From: Sphingobium sp. 15-1
Lineage (GTDB): Bacteria > Pseudomonadota > Alphaproteobacteria > Sphingomonadales > Sphingomonadaceae
DNA length: 64,000 nt
Direction: 5' to 3'
Assembly: GCF_013375535.1 (NCBI RefSeq)
Contig: NZ_JABXJG010000001.1
Coordinates: 620,001 to 684,000 of the forward strand
The stretch's first letter is position 1; the number at the start of each line of letters is the position of its first letter. The position numbers were made by a program, and so were the translations under genes. The notes under the pieces were generated by a model that was not told the DNA's origin, searched no databases, and saw only the letters and a program-made list of their open reading frames with translations. Of the stretch, positions 27,119 through 36,211 are shown one piece after another.

Positions 27119-27958
27119 CTAGACACGCCTTCCGCCATCGACCTGAAGGGTCTGGCCGATCATGTAGCTTGCCTCCTTGCTGGCCAGGAAGCAGGCGACC
27201 GCCGCCATCTCCTCAGGGTCGGCCATGCGGCCGAGCGGGATATTGGCCGTGCGCAGCTTCATATGTTCTTCGGCGCTGTATTCGGGCTGCTCGGCGGCGA
27301 TTTCCTCATAACGGAAACGCAGGGAAGGGGTGAGCGTCATGCCGGGGGAAAAGGCGTTCACCCGGATATTGTCCGGCGCCAGTTCGAGCGCCAGTATCTT
27401 GGTGAACTCCACCAGGGCATATTTGGCCGACAGATAGGCGGACATGCCCGCAATGCCATAATGGGCGGACATGGTGTTGGTATTGACGATCGCGCCGCCG
27501 CCGCTTTTGGCGATCAGCGGTGCGGCCCATTTGCAGCACATGAAGACCGAGGTGAGGCTGGAAGCGATCGTATAATCCCAATCCTTCCGGGATAGCTGGG
27601 TCACCGGCGTGTGGTGGATGGGGCCGGCGCTGCGTCCCCCCGCGGCGTTGTTGAACAGGAGGTTGAGCTTGCCGAAGCGGGCCTCCACCTGGCGCACCAT
27701 GTCCTCGACCGCGTCCTCGTCGGTAAGGTCCGCCTTGATCGCGAGGCTGGTGCCGCCAGCGGCGGTCACGCGATCGGCCACGGCTTGCAATTCGTCCCAT
27801 GAGGGGAGCTTGCGGCCGGGCGCGTCGGGATCGTCGTGACAAATGTCCACGACCGCGACCGATGCGCCGCTGCGCGCGAGTTTGAGCGCGATCGCTTCCC
27901 CGATCCCGCCTTCGCCGCCAGCGCCCGTGACGATCGCGACATTTCCTTCAAAATCCAT
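27119..27958 (-). CDS. SDR family oxidoreductase
   Basis: This is a 279-residue classical-type short-chain dehydrogenase. The cofactor loop is TGAGGEGGIG (11-20), longer than the usual TGxxxGIG, with NNAAGG at about 104-109. The catalytic residues are Ser164, Tyr175 and Lys179 (AYLSAK). Asp38 after the second strand favours NAD(H). The ATG at 27958 follows GGGAGATAAGG. It is the most upstream gene of the leftward SDR-SnoaL-dld group and is divergent from the MFS transporter. The substrate is presumably an alcohol or ketone intermediate of the island pathway. Confidence 0.85.
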   Translation of the reverse strand: MDFEGNVAIVTGAGGEGGIGEAIALKLARSGASVAVVDICHDDPDAPGRKLPSWDELQAVADRVTAAGGTSLAIKADLTDEDAVEDMVRQVEARFGKLNLLFNNAAGGRSAGPIHHTPVTQLSRKDWDYTIASSLTSVFMCCKWAAPLIAKSGGGAIVNTNTMSAHYGIAGMSAYLSAKYALVEFTKILALELAPDNIRVNAFSPGMTLTPSLRFRYEEIAAEQPEYSAEEHMKLRTANIPLGRMADPEEMAAVACFLASKEASYMIGQTLQVDGGRRV

Positions 27959-28251
27959 CCTTATCTCCCGCATTTCCAACCTTCATGACCGTCCCGTTCG
28001 TGCAGCCCCGCCGCGAATGCGCGGCTGCCTGCCGGCAATCAGGGCATCGACATGGACGGCTCGCATCAAGCAGACGCGACTGTAGAGCAGCTCCATGGCT
28101 TCGAAACAGCACTGAAATCCTTATGGCTTTGATGCCCGTCCCCCTGGTGCGGATTGCCGGCTCGACCGGCGCCGAAAATAAGGCCAGCCCCGCCTGAACG
28201 ACGCGCTGCCCAGGAAGGCGGCCAAGCTTATCGGCTGCATAAGGGTTTCGG

Positions 28252-29724
28252 ATGTGGTTTTTGCGAGGGAGGCTGATACGCATCTTCGACGAGAGGATTG
28301 CAGATGAAATCAAATGTCGAAAAGGCCAGCCCGCAGCCCAACCGCGCCGGCCGCCGCTGGCGCAAGGCGATTGGTTCAACCCGATGAAGGGATCTGGACT
28401 GGCGTTCAGCCGCTGGGGCGTGACGGCCACCTTGTCGTTCTGCTTTTTCATGTCTTATGTCGACCGCTTGATCCTTGGCCTGCTGGTCGAGCCGGTCAAA
28501 GCTGCGTTTCAGGCCACCGACATTCAGATCGGGCTTCTCTTCGGCGCCACTTTCGGCGTCGTCTACGCCCTTGCGGGCATTCCCATCGGTATCATGGTCG
28601 ATCGGGGCAATCGGAAATGGCTGGTCGTTTGCGGACTGACCGTCTGGAGCCTCCTGACGATCTCCGCTGGTTTCGCGACCGCATTGCAATGGTTGTTCAT
28701 CTGCCGGATCGGCGTCGCGATAGGCGAGGCAACCTTATCGCCCGCGGCCACCTCGATCATCTCGGACCTCTTCTCGTCAAAGACGCGCGCCTTTCCCATC
28801 TCCATCTTCTTCGCCTCGGGCATGATCGGCGCGGGCGGCTCATTCATCGTGGGCGGCGCTGTCGTCGCGGCGATGACCGCATTGGTCGCATCCGGCATGG
28901 TGCCCGGCTGGGTTCAGCCCTGGCGCCTGACTTTCATCGCGGTTGGCGTGCCCGGATTGCTGTTGGCGATGCTGATGTTGCTCATGATCCGCGAGCCACA
29001 GCGAACCGAGGTGGACGCCAATAGCGAGCGCGCCGGCGCGCGAGAGCTGCTTTCCCTGGTGACGGGCAAATGGTGGGGGCTGGGGGCTTTCTTCGTCGCC
29101 ATGGCTTCGTCGCAGCTTGCGCCCGCATCGATCGCGGCCTGGGTGCCCACCATCCTGCAGCGCGACTATGGCTACAGCATCGCTGAAGCCGGGCTGACGC
29201 TCGGGTTCACGCAGCTCCTCACGGCGCCGACCGGGCAAGTCGCCCTGGGCGCTCTGGCGGGCCTTCTTTTCCGGCGTATGCAGCGGGGCAACGCCTTTGT
29301 CCTGGTCTGCGCGATCGCCATTGTGGCCGCGACGCTGGCCTTCGCTTTGTTGCCGGTTGCAGCCGGTCCCGGCCATTTGCTGGTGCTGCTTGGCGTCGCC
29401 ATGTTTTTCTCCATCGGCATCACCTCCATTCCGCCGATCACGGTTGGCCTGCTCTTGCCAAATCGCATGCGCGGGTCTGCGATCGCCGCCTATTATCTCG
29501 TCATCGCGCTTCTGGGGGTTGGGGTCGGCCCGGTGCTGATCCCCTGGATCGCGAGCTTCATGCCTGCGGGACCGGGCACCTATACGCGCGCGATGGCGAT
29601 GATGGGCGGATTGAGCGGACTGGTGTCCCTGGTTTTGTGCGCCCTGGCAATGATTGGTCTGCGCCATCGCGTCGCGCAGACGGCGGCAATCGGGGCTGTC
29701 GCCGGAGCAGGAGACGAGATTTGA
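28252..29724 (+). CDS. MFS transporter
   Basis: This is a 12-helix major facilitator permease (490 residues from this start). The first helix region is FCFFMSYVDRLILGLL, the loop 2-3 signature is GIPIGIMVDRGNRKW, and hydrophobic segments continue to LVLCALAMIGL near the end. It resembles the hexuronate/phthalate-type and sphingomonad 'MFS_1' permeases for organic acids. The start is uncertain: the ATG at 28252 has AAGGG six bases upstream and gives a 44-residue charged N-tail, while the ATG at 28384 would begin just before helix 1. Its stop overlaps the start of the aldehyde dehydrogenase. Confidence 0.85.
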   Translation: MWFLRGRLIRIFDERIADEIKCRKGQPAAQPRRPPLAQGDWFNPMKGSGLAFSRWGVTATLSFCFFMSYVDRLILGLLVEPVKAAFQATDIQIGLLFGATFGVVYALAGIPIGIMVDRGNRKWLVVCGLTVWSLLTISAGFATALQWLFICRIGVAIGEATLSPAATSIISDLFSSKTRAFPISIFFASGMIGAGGSFIVGGAVVAAMTALVASGMVPGWVQPWRLTFIAVGVPGLLLAMLMLLMIREPQRTEVDANSERAGARELLSLVTGKWWGLGAFFVAMASSQLAPASIAAWVPTILQRDYGYSIAEAGLTLGFTQLLTAPTGQVALGALAGLLFRRMQRGNAFVLVCAIAIVAATLAFALLPVAAGPGHLLVLLGVAMFFSIGITSIPPITVGLLLPNRMRGSAIAAYYLVIALLGVGVGPVLIPWIASFMPAGPGTYTRAMAMMGGLSGLVSLVLCALAMIGLRHRVAQTAAIGAVAGAGDEI

Positions 29725-31172
29725 GCTTGCATGAACTGGCCGCATTGCCGGTCGAGGCGCTGATCGGTCCGCCCCCTTCGGCGGGCATTCCGACCTTTGA
29801 GGTCCGCAACCCTGCGGATGACAGCCTTCTGACTGTCGTTGCCGACATGGGCGTGGACGATGCGAGGGAGGCGGTTGCTGCTGCGGAAGCGGCGTTCAGA
29901 ATCTGGTCACGGCGATCCGCCAAGGAGCGCGCGGCCATATTGCGCGGTTGGCACGATCTGGTCCTTGCGCATCGGGAGGAACTCGCCCTGCTGCTGACGT
30001 TGGAGCAGGGAAAGCCCCTGGCGGAAGCGCGGGCCGAGATAGAGTCAGCGGCGAGCTTCATCGCCTGGTTTTCCGAGGAAGCGCGTCGGGTTTACGGCGA
30101 TATATTGAATCTGGATCAGGCCGACCAGCGCGGGTTGGTCCTCAAACAGCCGGTCGGCGTGGTCGCCGCCATCACGCCATGGAATTTCCCCGCCGCCATG
30201 ATTGCCAGGAAAGTCGCGCCAGCGCTTGCGGCCGGGTGCGCCATGGTCGTGAAACCCGCCGAAGCCACGCCTCTCACCGCGCTTGCCCTCCGGCAGCTAG
30301 CGGTTCGGGCGGGCGTGCCGGAAGGCGCCTTTGCGGTGATCACATCCCTTGCAGCCCCTGCGATCGGTGCTGAACTCTGCCAAAATCCGACGGTTCGCAA
30401 ACTGTCCTTCACGGGTTCGACCGCTGTAGGCAAGCGGTTGATGGCGGCCTGCGCGGAGACGGTGAAACGCCTGTCGCTTGAGCTTGGCGGCAACGCGCCC
30501 TTCATCGTCTTTGACGATGCCGATCTGGACGCCGCCGTTGCCGGCGCCCTCCTCTCCAAGTTCAGAAATGCCGGGCAGACCTGTGTCTGCTCGAACCGGC
30601 TTCTGGTGCAGGATGGCGTCCACGATGCCTTCGCTGAGCGGTTTGCGGCGGCGGTCAATGCCTTGAGCGTTGGACCGGGCGTGGCGGAGGGGGTAAAGAT
30701 CGGCCCCCTTATCGACGAGCGGGCATTGGCGAAGATCGACGATCTGGTGCTGGATGCGATCCGCCAGGGCGCCTGCGTCCTGGCCGGAGGGCGGCGGCAC
30801 GATCTTGGCGGCAATTTCTATGCGCCCACCGTTCTTGGCAACGTGACTGCGACCATGGCCTGCATGACCGCCGAGATATTCGGTCCTGTTGCACCGCTTG
30901 TTCGCTTCTCGACAGAGGAAGAAGCGGTGGCGATGGCTAACGATACCCGATCGGGACTTGCCGGCTATTTCTACTCGCGAGATCTCAGCCGGGCGTGGCG
31001 GGTGGCCGAGGCGCTTGAATGCGGCATGGTCGGCGTCAATACGGGCCTTGTCTCATCGGAGATCGCGCCTTTTGGCGGAATCAAGGAATCGGGCTTGGGG
31101 CGGGAAGGCTCCAAATATGGGATCGACGAGTATCTGGAGCAGAAATATGTCTGCTTCGGCGGGGTGAACTGA
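29721..31172 (+). CDS. NAD(P)-dependent aldehyde dehydrogenase, succinate-semialdehyde type
   Basis: This is a 483-residue aldehyde dehydrogenase. ITPWNFP (151-157), catalytic base Glu254 in LELGGNAP and nucleophile Cys288 in NAGQTCVC are present. The NAGQTCVCSNR form and the overall length match succinate-semialdehyde dehydrogenases (GabD), with EIFGPVAPL later. The start is the TTG at 29721, which overlaps the MFS stop (TTGA) and has AGGAG upstream; no suitable ATG is in frame. The likely role is oxidation of a semialdehyde released by the pathway. Related aldehydes such as glutarate semialdehyde are possible. Confidence 0.84.
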   Translation: MSLHELAALPVEALIGPPPSAGIPTFEVRNPADDSLLTVVADMGVDDAREAVAAAEAAFRIWSRRSAKERAAILRGWHDLVLAHREELALLLTLEQGKPLAEARAEIESAASFIAWFSEEARRVYGDILNLDQADQRGLVLKQPVGVVAAITPWNFPAAMIARKVAPALAAGCAMVVKPAEATPLTALALRQLAVRAGVPEGAFAVITSLAAPAIGAELCQNPTVRKLSFTGSTAVGKRLMAACAETVKRLSLELGGNAPFIVFDDADLDAAVAGALLSKFRNAGQTCVCSNRLLVQDGVHDAFAERFAAAVNALSVGPGVAEGVKIGPLIDERALAKIDDLVLDAIRQGACVLAGGRRHDLGGNFYAPTVLGNVTATMACMTAEIFGPVAPLVRFSTEEEAVAMANDTRSGLAGYFYSRDLSRAWRVAEALECGMVGVNTGLVSSEIAPFGGIKESGLGREGSKYGIDEYLEQKYVCFGGVN

Positions 31173-31282
31173 GCCTTTGCCTCGCCCGATTTCCCATCGC
31201 TGGGCTTATCGCGGACATAAGGCTTTCGTATCTGTTTTTCGCCTTTGCCCTCCATTACGCCTTCTCGCCGGAGGGGATTTCC

Positions 31283-31723
31283 GTGGACCAAGAGATGGAA
31301 GCGAAAGGCCGGTCGCGGCGCAGCATAAGCGTTGAACTGGGGCAGTTGAAGCTCTTCGCCAAGGCCATTGGAGAGAGCGATCCGATCCATTTCGATCAAG
31401 CGGCGGCGAAGGCGGCTGGTCTCCGGGCGCCATTGGCGCCGCCCACCTTTTCCTATGCGCTGGGCGCCCTGGCCTTCGGGTCGGAAAGCTGGTCGGAGGA
31501 GCTTGGCATCGACCCGGCAAGCCTTCTTCATGGCGAGCAGACGTTCGAATATTTCCAGCCCATCCATGCGGGGGACGTGCTTTTGCTGCAAAGACAGGTG
31601 GTCGACCGCTATGAGAAGAAGGGGGGCAAGCTTTCCTTTGTCGTGGTCGACACCAGCGCCACCAACCAGAGAAACGAACTCTGCGTCCGCTCGCGGATGG
31701 TCGGCGTGATCCAGAAGCCATGA
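31283..31723 (+). CDS. FAS1-like/MaoC N-terminal hotdog subunit
   Basis: This is a 146-residue hotdog-fold protein of the FAS1-like dehydratase (MaoC N-terminal) type. The segment LKLFAKAIGESDPIHFDQAAAKAAG is the entry to the hot dog helix, and GEQTFEYFQPIHAGDVLLLQRQV is typical. It lacks the complete hydratase-2 motif and probably pairs with the next gene as a heterodimer, as HadA/HadB do. The GTG at 31283 has GGAGG eight bases upstream. Its stop overlaps the start of the MaoC gene by four bases. Confidence 0.82.
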   Translation: MDQEMEAKGRSRRSISVELGQLKLFAKAIGESDPIHFDQAAAKAAGLRAPLAPPTFSYALGALAFGSESWSEELGIDPASLLHGEQTFEYFQPIHAGDVLLLQRQVVDRYEKKGGKLSFVVVDTSATNQRNELCVRSRMVGVIQKP

Positions 31724-32151
31724 CCGATATGCCGCGCGCCAGCCTCCCCGGATCGGACCTGCCGCGTCCGTTGCCTTCTGTAGCCGGGAACGCTTTCACC
31801 CGGGCGCAGCTCGCGCTTTTCGCCGGAGGCTCGGGCGATCATAATCCCATCCATATCGATGCCGATGTCGCCCGGGAAAAGGGCTTCGAAGATGTCATCG
31901 TCCCAGGCATGCTCGTCATGGCGCAATTGGGCAAGATGCTCACCGATTGGGCGGGGCCATCCTCCATACGGCGTTGGACCGTGCGCTTTACCGATATTAC
32001 GGCCGTTCTCGACGCGCCCGTCTATTTCGCGGAAATCGTGGAAGAGGTCGAATTCGCCGGAGAGGCCTGCTTGCGGCTTGCCTTATGGGTCGAGGTCGAA
32101 GGCGTCGGCCAGGTCGTCCGTGGAGAAGCGATCGTCGCAAAGCGGGAATGA
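31720..32151 (+). CDS. MaoC family (R)-specific enoyl-CoA hydratase subunit
   Basis: This is a 143-residue MaoC-like hotdog protein with the hydratase-2 motif: GSGDHNPIHIDADVAREKGFEDVIVPGMLVMAQLG holds the catalytic Asp and His (DHNPIH). It should hydrate a trans-2-enoyl-CoA to the (R)-3-hydroxyacyl-CoA. It is coupled by an ATGA overlap to the FAS1-like gene, which presumably supplies substrate-binding surfaces. This is the last gene of the MFS-aldehyde dehydrogenase-hydratase operon; 350 bases without a gene follow. Confidence 0.86.
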   Translation: MTDMPRASLPGSDLPRPLPSVAGNAFTRAQLALFAGGSGDHNPIHIDADVAREKGFEDVIVPGMLVMAQLGKMLTDWAGPSSIRRWTVRFTDITAVLDAPVYFAEIVEEVEFAGEACLRLALWVEVEGVGQVVRGEAIVAKRE

Positions 32152-32503
32152 TTGCCGCAGGGGATCGGGCGCGCCTTAGGCATTGCTTGGGGGGACAAGG
32201 CGGCAACGGCTGCGCTTCGTTCGGTCGCCTCGGCGGGGCGCGGACGGCGCCTCTGGCGTTCGCAACCCCGCGTCTTGCAAATCCCGGCATGGAGGCGGCG
32301 CGCAACGCATCATCGACCGCGGCTTATGGCAACCATCAAAAAAAGCGGTGCTGTCGATCGGCGCGGAGGCGGATAGGGTCGGCGCATTGTGATCGACTTC
32401 ATGATTTCGGTTGCAGGATTCCCCCCTCGCGCAAGTCGATGACGCTTGATGGGAATGTGCTCCGGAATTTCGGCATAATCATGTCAGCTAATTGGGTGTC
32501 TGT
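32152..32503. other. 352-base intergenic region
   Basis: This separates the MaoC operon from the hydratase-SDR pair. No gene, terminator hairpin or repeat is clear. It should hold the promoter of the first duplicated module. Confidence 0.4.
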
Positions 32504-33271
32504 ATGGAAAATAGTCAGGCGATCGAAGCCGCAAATCTCATTGCTTCCCTCTATCGCGGGGAATTGACGCTGGAACGGTTGCCGGAATCCTGCCGGCCGA
32601 AATCTATTGCCGACGCCCAGCAGATACTCAATGCGCTTTCGCGGAGCCTGGATCGTCCTGTGCAGGGTTATAAATGCTATTTCCCCTTCAAGGCGACACA
32701 ACCCAATCTGTTCGCTCCGATCTTCAACATCCTGCCAAGCGGGAGCGCCATCACCCCTGATGTGGCGAACCTTCATCTCATCGAGCCGGAAATCCTTTTC
32801 CGTGCCGAACGGGATCTTCCGCCCCGCGAAGAGCCCTATAGCTATGAAGAGGTCGCGAGCGCCGTTGTGGCGGTGCCGGCGTTCGAGTTTCTGGCGACGC
32901 GCTTCAGCGCCGACTTCGCGAGCCTTCTCGGGCAGAAGGATCCGCAAATCTACGCCGACAACACGCTGAGCGGCGGGTTCGTCGTCGGTGAAGCCGACCC
33001 GAACTGGCGGGCGCTGGATTTCCTCAAAATGCGGATCGTCACGACGTTCGACGGAAAGATCGTCTCCGACGAGACAGGCGGCCATCCGGTGAAGGACCCC
33101 TTCATCCTCATCTTCGTCGGCGTCAACCTGCTTCGGTCGCTCCACGGCGTCAAAAAGGGTCAACTGCTGGCCACCTTGTCCCCAACCGGTCTTCTGACGG
33201 CGGAAAAGGGCGTCGAGATCGTGGCCGAATTCGAAGGGTTCGGAAGGGTCGAGACCCGCTACGCTTTCTAG
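32504..33271 (+). CDS. 2-keto-4-pentenoate hydratase/fumarylacetoacetase family protein, copy A
   Basis: This is a 255-residue protein of the MhpD-like hydratase/decarboxylase group. Family features are NLFAPIFNILPSGS, the metal-ligand strand HLIEPEILFRAERDL with Glu residues, VPAFEFLATRF, the YADNTLSGGFVVG loop and GGHPVKDP. Such enzymes hydrate 2-hydroxy-2,4-dienoates or handle related enols. The ATG at 32504 is preferred to a TTG at 32492. A diverged copy lies at 53447-54220, and the following SDR, crotonase and CMD genes are likewise duplicated there. Confidence 0.82.
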   Translation: MENSQAIEAANLIASLYRGELTLERLPESCRPKSIADAQQILNALSRSLDRPVQGYKCYFPFKATQPNLFAPIFNILPSGSAITPDVANLHLIEPEILFRAERDLPPREEPYSYEEVASAVVAVPAFEFLATRFSADFASLLGQKDPQIYADNTLSGGFVVGEADPNWRALDFLKMRIVTTFDGKIVSDETGGHPVKDPFILIFVGVNLLRSLHGVKKGQLLATLSPTGLLTAEKGVEIVAEFEGFGRVETRYAF

Positions 33272-33297
33272 GACCAACGGATAACAGGGCGAAGAGG

Positions 33298-34119
33298 ATG
33301 GATTTGCAAGGTAAGACCGCGATCGTCACCGGCGGCGGCACCGGCATCGGTGAAGCCGTTTCGCTGAAACTCGCGGAGCGGGGCGCCAATGTCGTCGTCA
33401 ACTATCGATCGAGCGCGGAGGAAGCGGAACAGACGGCGGCGCGCTGCGAGGCATGGGGTGTCAGGGCGATCGCCGCGAAGGGGGACGTGGGTGAGGATCA
33501 GGATTGCAGGCGCCTTGCGCAGCTTGCGTTCGACCTTGGCGGCTCGATCGACATGCTCGTCAACAATGCCGGAGCGACGAAATTCGCCGCGCATTCTGAC
33601 CTTGACGCGCTTTCGGCCGACGATTTCCTCTCCATCTATCGCACCAATCTGGTCGGCGCCTATCAGATGATCCGGGCTGTCGAACCCGCCATGAAGGCTG
33701 TGGGAAGGGGCGCCGTCGTCAATGTGGCGTCGATTGCCGGCCTGTTCGGCGGCGGTTCGTCGACGGCCTATTCGTCATCGAAAGGCGCGCTGATCAACTT
33801 GACCAAGACAATGGCGCGGGCGCTCGCGCCGGCGATCAGGGTGAATGTCGTCTGCCCGGGCTTCATCGCGACCCGCTGGTATGAAGACCGGCTTTCGCCT
33901 GCCGATTACAGGGCGCTGCTGCAACGCATGAGCGATGTCCTGCCGCTCGCTCAACCGGGAACGGCTGAGGAGGTGGCGGACGGCATATTGTTCTTCTGCG
34001 CGGAAGGCGCAAATCTGGTGACGGGCGAGACGCTGATCATGGACGGCGGCGCCCATCTGGAGCTTGCCATGTCGCGCGCGGGCGCTGCGGCGTCAGTGGT
34101 CAGACATCCACAAGGGTGA
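33298..34119 (+). CDS. SDR family oxidoreductase, duplicated-module copy A
   Basis: This is a 273-residue short-chain dehydrogenase. TGGGTGIG is at 11-18, NNAGAT near 89-94, catalytic Ser145, Tyr158 and Lys162 (AYSSSK), and the terminal block TGETLIMDGGAHLEL. A non-acidic residue after the second strand (NYRSS) suggests NADP(H). It follows the hydratase by 26 bases and overlaps the 3' end of the convergent LysR gene by 20 bases. The copy at 52622 is clearly homologous over its whole length. Its reaction is unknown. Confidence 0.86.
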   Translation: MDLQGKTAIVTGGGTGIGEAVSLKLAERGANVVVNYRSSAEEAEQTAARCEAWGVRAIAAKGDVGEDQDCRRLAQLAFDLGGSIDMLVNNAGATKFAAHSDLDALSADDFLSIYRTNLVGAYQMIRAVEPAMKAVGRGAVVNVASIAGLFGGGSSTAYSSSKGALINLTKTMARALAPAIRVNVVCPGFIATRWYEDRLSPADYRALLQRMSDVLPLAQPGTAEEVADGILFFCAEGANLVTGETLIMDGGAHLELAMSRAGAAASVVRHPQG

Positions 34120-35014
34120 CCGCCGGCCATTCGCCGGATGCGACCTTGGGCTTGATGACTTCGCGCAGGAGGGTGTCGAACACGTCGATCGCCGCGGTCC
34201 TGGGGCGGGTCTTGAGGCGCCCGAACGTCCAGACCGTGGTCAGTCCATCGATCCGCACCGCTTGGACATTGTGCCCGCGCAGGGTGAGCGCGCAGCCGGG
34301 CATGACCACATATCCCTGGCCAGCTTCGACAAGATCGAGCAGCATCGAGGAACTTGTCTGGATGACGGTGTTCACGCTCAGGCCGTGACGGGAAAGCCTC
34401 TGGCTCATGCGCTTCAGGCTGACGGTGGCGTTGTGCTGGCGGATGATCGGCCGATGGGCCAATTCGGTCATCGGCACATGATCCAGATCCTTGAGGTCGG
34501 AATCCTTCGGCCCCAGCAGAAACTGATTGTCGTTGGCCAGCACGCGCGTCTCGATTTCGGCGTCGTCTTCCAGCATCGTCAGCACGGCGGCGTCGATATA
34601 ATGGGATTTCAGCATGCCCTCCAACGTCTCGCTCGAATCGATGATGCAGCGGACACGGACCGCGGGGTGGAGCTCCCGAAAGCGGGCCAGCACCTCCACG
34701 GCGATCTGCGACCAGGCGTAAGGCAATCCGATGGACAGCTCGCCCTGCGGTTGCGTTTCCCGCGCCGCGAGTTCGTCCGCCAGATCTTCGATCTGAGCAA
34801 TCAGGATTCCCGCCCGTTCGACGACGAGCCGGCCTGCTTCGGTTAGCTGGACGCCGCGCCCATGGCGCATCAGCAGTTTCGCCTGCAGCTCGTCCTCCAG
34901 CAAGGCGATATGCCGCGTCAGCGCGGGCTGGGTGAGGTGCAGGTCCGCCGCGGCACGCGTGACGTTGCCATATTCGGCTACCTTCATGAAATAGCGCAGG
35001 CTTCGGATGTTCAC
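34100..35014 (-). CDS. LysR family transcriptional regulator, copy A
   Basis: This is a 304-residue LysR regulator. The N-terminal winged helix-turn-helix starts MNIRSLRYFMKVAEYGNVTRAAADLHLTQPALTRHIALLEDELQ; the C-terminal effector-binding domain follows from about residue 90. It sits between the two halves of the duplicated module and is divergent from the crotonase gene at 35308, which it most likely controls in response to a pathway intermediate. A closely related regulator is encoded at 42730. The intergenic region has AT-rich words but no clear T-N11-A box that I can single out. Confidence 0.88.
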   Translation of the reverse strand: MNIRSLRYFMKVAEYGNVTRAAADLHLTQPALTRHIALLEDELQAKLLMRHGRGVQLTEAGRLVVERAGILIAQIEDLADELAARETQPQGELSIGLPYAWSQIAVEVLARFRELHPAVRVRCIIDSSETLEGMLKSHYIDAAVLTMLEDDAEIETRVLANDNQFLLGPKDSDLKDLDHVPMTELAHRPIIRQHNATVSLKRMSQRLSRHGLSVNTVIQTSSSMLLDLVEAGQGYVVMPGCALTLRGHNVQAVRIDGLTTVWTFGRLKTRPRTAAIDVFDTLLREVIKPKVASGEWPAVTLVDV

Positions 35015-35307
35015 GGCGCGTCCTCTCCCTTTTCGACCCTATTAGCCGATCCGGTATAAATGAAAAATGCCTTTCCTCCCTTATGGCTGGAGAGAGGCTT
35101 CGATCAGCATCGGACCGCACGACGGGATTTGGCGCGCCGCATCGGCCAAAACGCTCATATTCCAGGCGTTTGGCGGGCGCAGATGGCCGCCCCGGCGATC
35201 CATCCCGTCTTATGCTATGGCTTCGATCACGAATTTCGAGGTGGTTGAACTGTTCGGCCGGCCATAGCCTGAGGGCATTAAATGGTTAGTGCGGAGAGAT
35301 TGCAGCC

Positions 35308-36153
35308 ATGGTCGAAGCGTCGTCGGAAAACCACTATATCCTCATTGATCAGCCGGCGCCCTTCGTTCAACGGATAACGCTCAACAAGCCGGAAAAGCGC
35401 AACGCGATGAGCAACGATCTCAGGATCGAGCTCTTCAGGGCGCTGGAAGCCGCCGACATCGACGATGACGTCCGCGTCATCATCCTTCGCGGGGCGGGGA
35501 AATGCTTCTCCTCGGGCTATGACCTGTCGTTCAAGCGTGACCGTTGGCCTTATCACACGTCGCGGGGCATCGGGCTTTGGTCCCGGCATGTCGTTGAAGG
35601 CTGTTTCCGCATCTGGGATCTTGCCAAGCCGATCATTGCGCAGGTGCATGGCTATTGCCTTGCCGGCGGCACGGAACTCGCCTCCTCCTGCGACCTGGTC
35701 TATGTCGCGGAGGACGCGCAGATCGGCTATCCGCCGGTTCGCATGATGAGCCCTCCCGACAATCAGGTCTTTCCCTGGCTGATGGGCATGCGGCGGGCCA
35801 TGGAGATGATGCTCACCGGCGATTATCTCACCGGCGTTCAGGCTGTGGAGGCGGGCTTTGCCAATCGCGCTTTCCCGCTGGAAAATCTGGACGCCGAGGT
35901 GCTCGCCATGGCGGAGCGCCTGACGAAAGTGCCGCCGGCCCTTCAACAGATGAACAAGCGGGCGGTCCATCGACAGATGGAGATAATGGGCATCCGCGCT
36001 GGCGTGCGCGCCGGCGCGGAGATTCAGGCTCAGGCGATCTTCATCCCGGAAGTGAAGGAATATTACGACTCCCTGCGCAGGAACATCACTGGCGCGCTCG
36101 ATGCGCGCGACGGCAAGTTCGGTGACTATCGCACCGCCGAAAAGTCCGAATAG
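35308..36153 (+). CDS. enoyl-CoA hydratase/isomerase (crotonase) family protein, copy A
   Basis: This is a 281-residue crotonase-fold protein. The oxyanion-hole segments KCFSSGYDL (65-73) and GYCLAGGTELA (115-125) are present with Glu123 at the first catalytic position. The second catalytic Glu of true hydratases, in the QPE motif, is replaced: here the strand reads IGYPPVR. It may therefore be an isomerase, C-C hydrolase or dehalogenase-like member. Divergent from LysR copy A, it starts the crotonase-CMD-ligase run. The second copy is at 51642-52502. Confidence 0.85.
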   Translation: MVEASSENHYILIDQPAPFVQRITLNKPEKRNAMSNDLRIELFRALEAADIDDDVRVIILRGAGKCFSSGYDLSFKRDRWPYHTSRGIGLWSRHVVEGCFRIWDLAKPIIAQVHGYCLAGGTELASSCDLVYVAEDAQIGYPPVRMMSPPDNQVFPWLMGMRRAMEMMLTGDYLTGVQAVEAGFANRAFPLENLDAEVLAMAERLTKVPPALQQMNKRAVHRQMEIMGIRAGVRAGAEIQAQAIFIPEVKEYYDSLRRNITGALDARDGKFGDYRTAEKSE

Positions 36154-36211
36154 CGGCCCGACGCCACATCGGCGCCGGTTTTCATTGATTGTTGGTTCGG
36201 GGTTAGAAACG

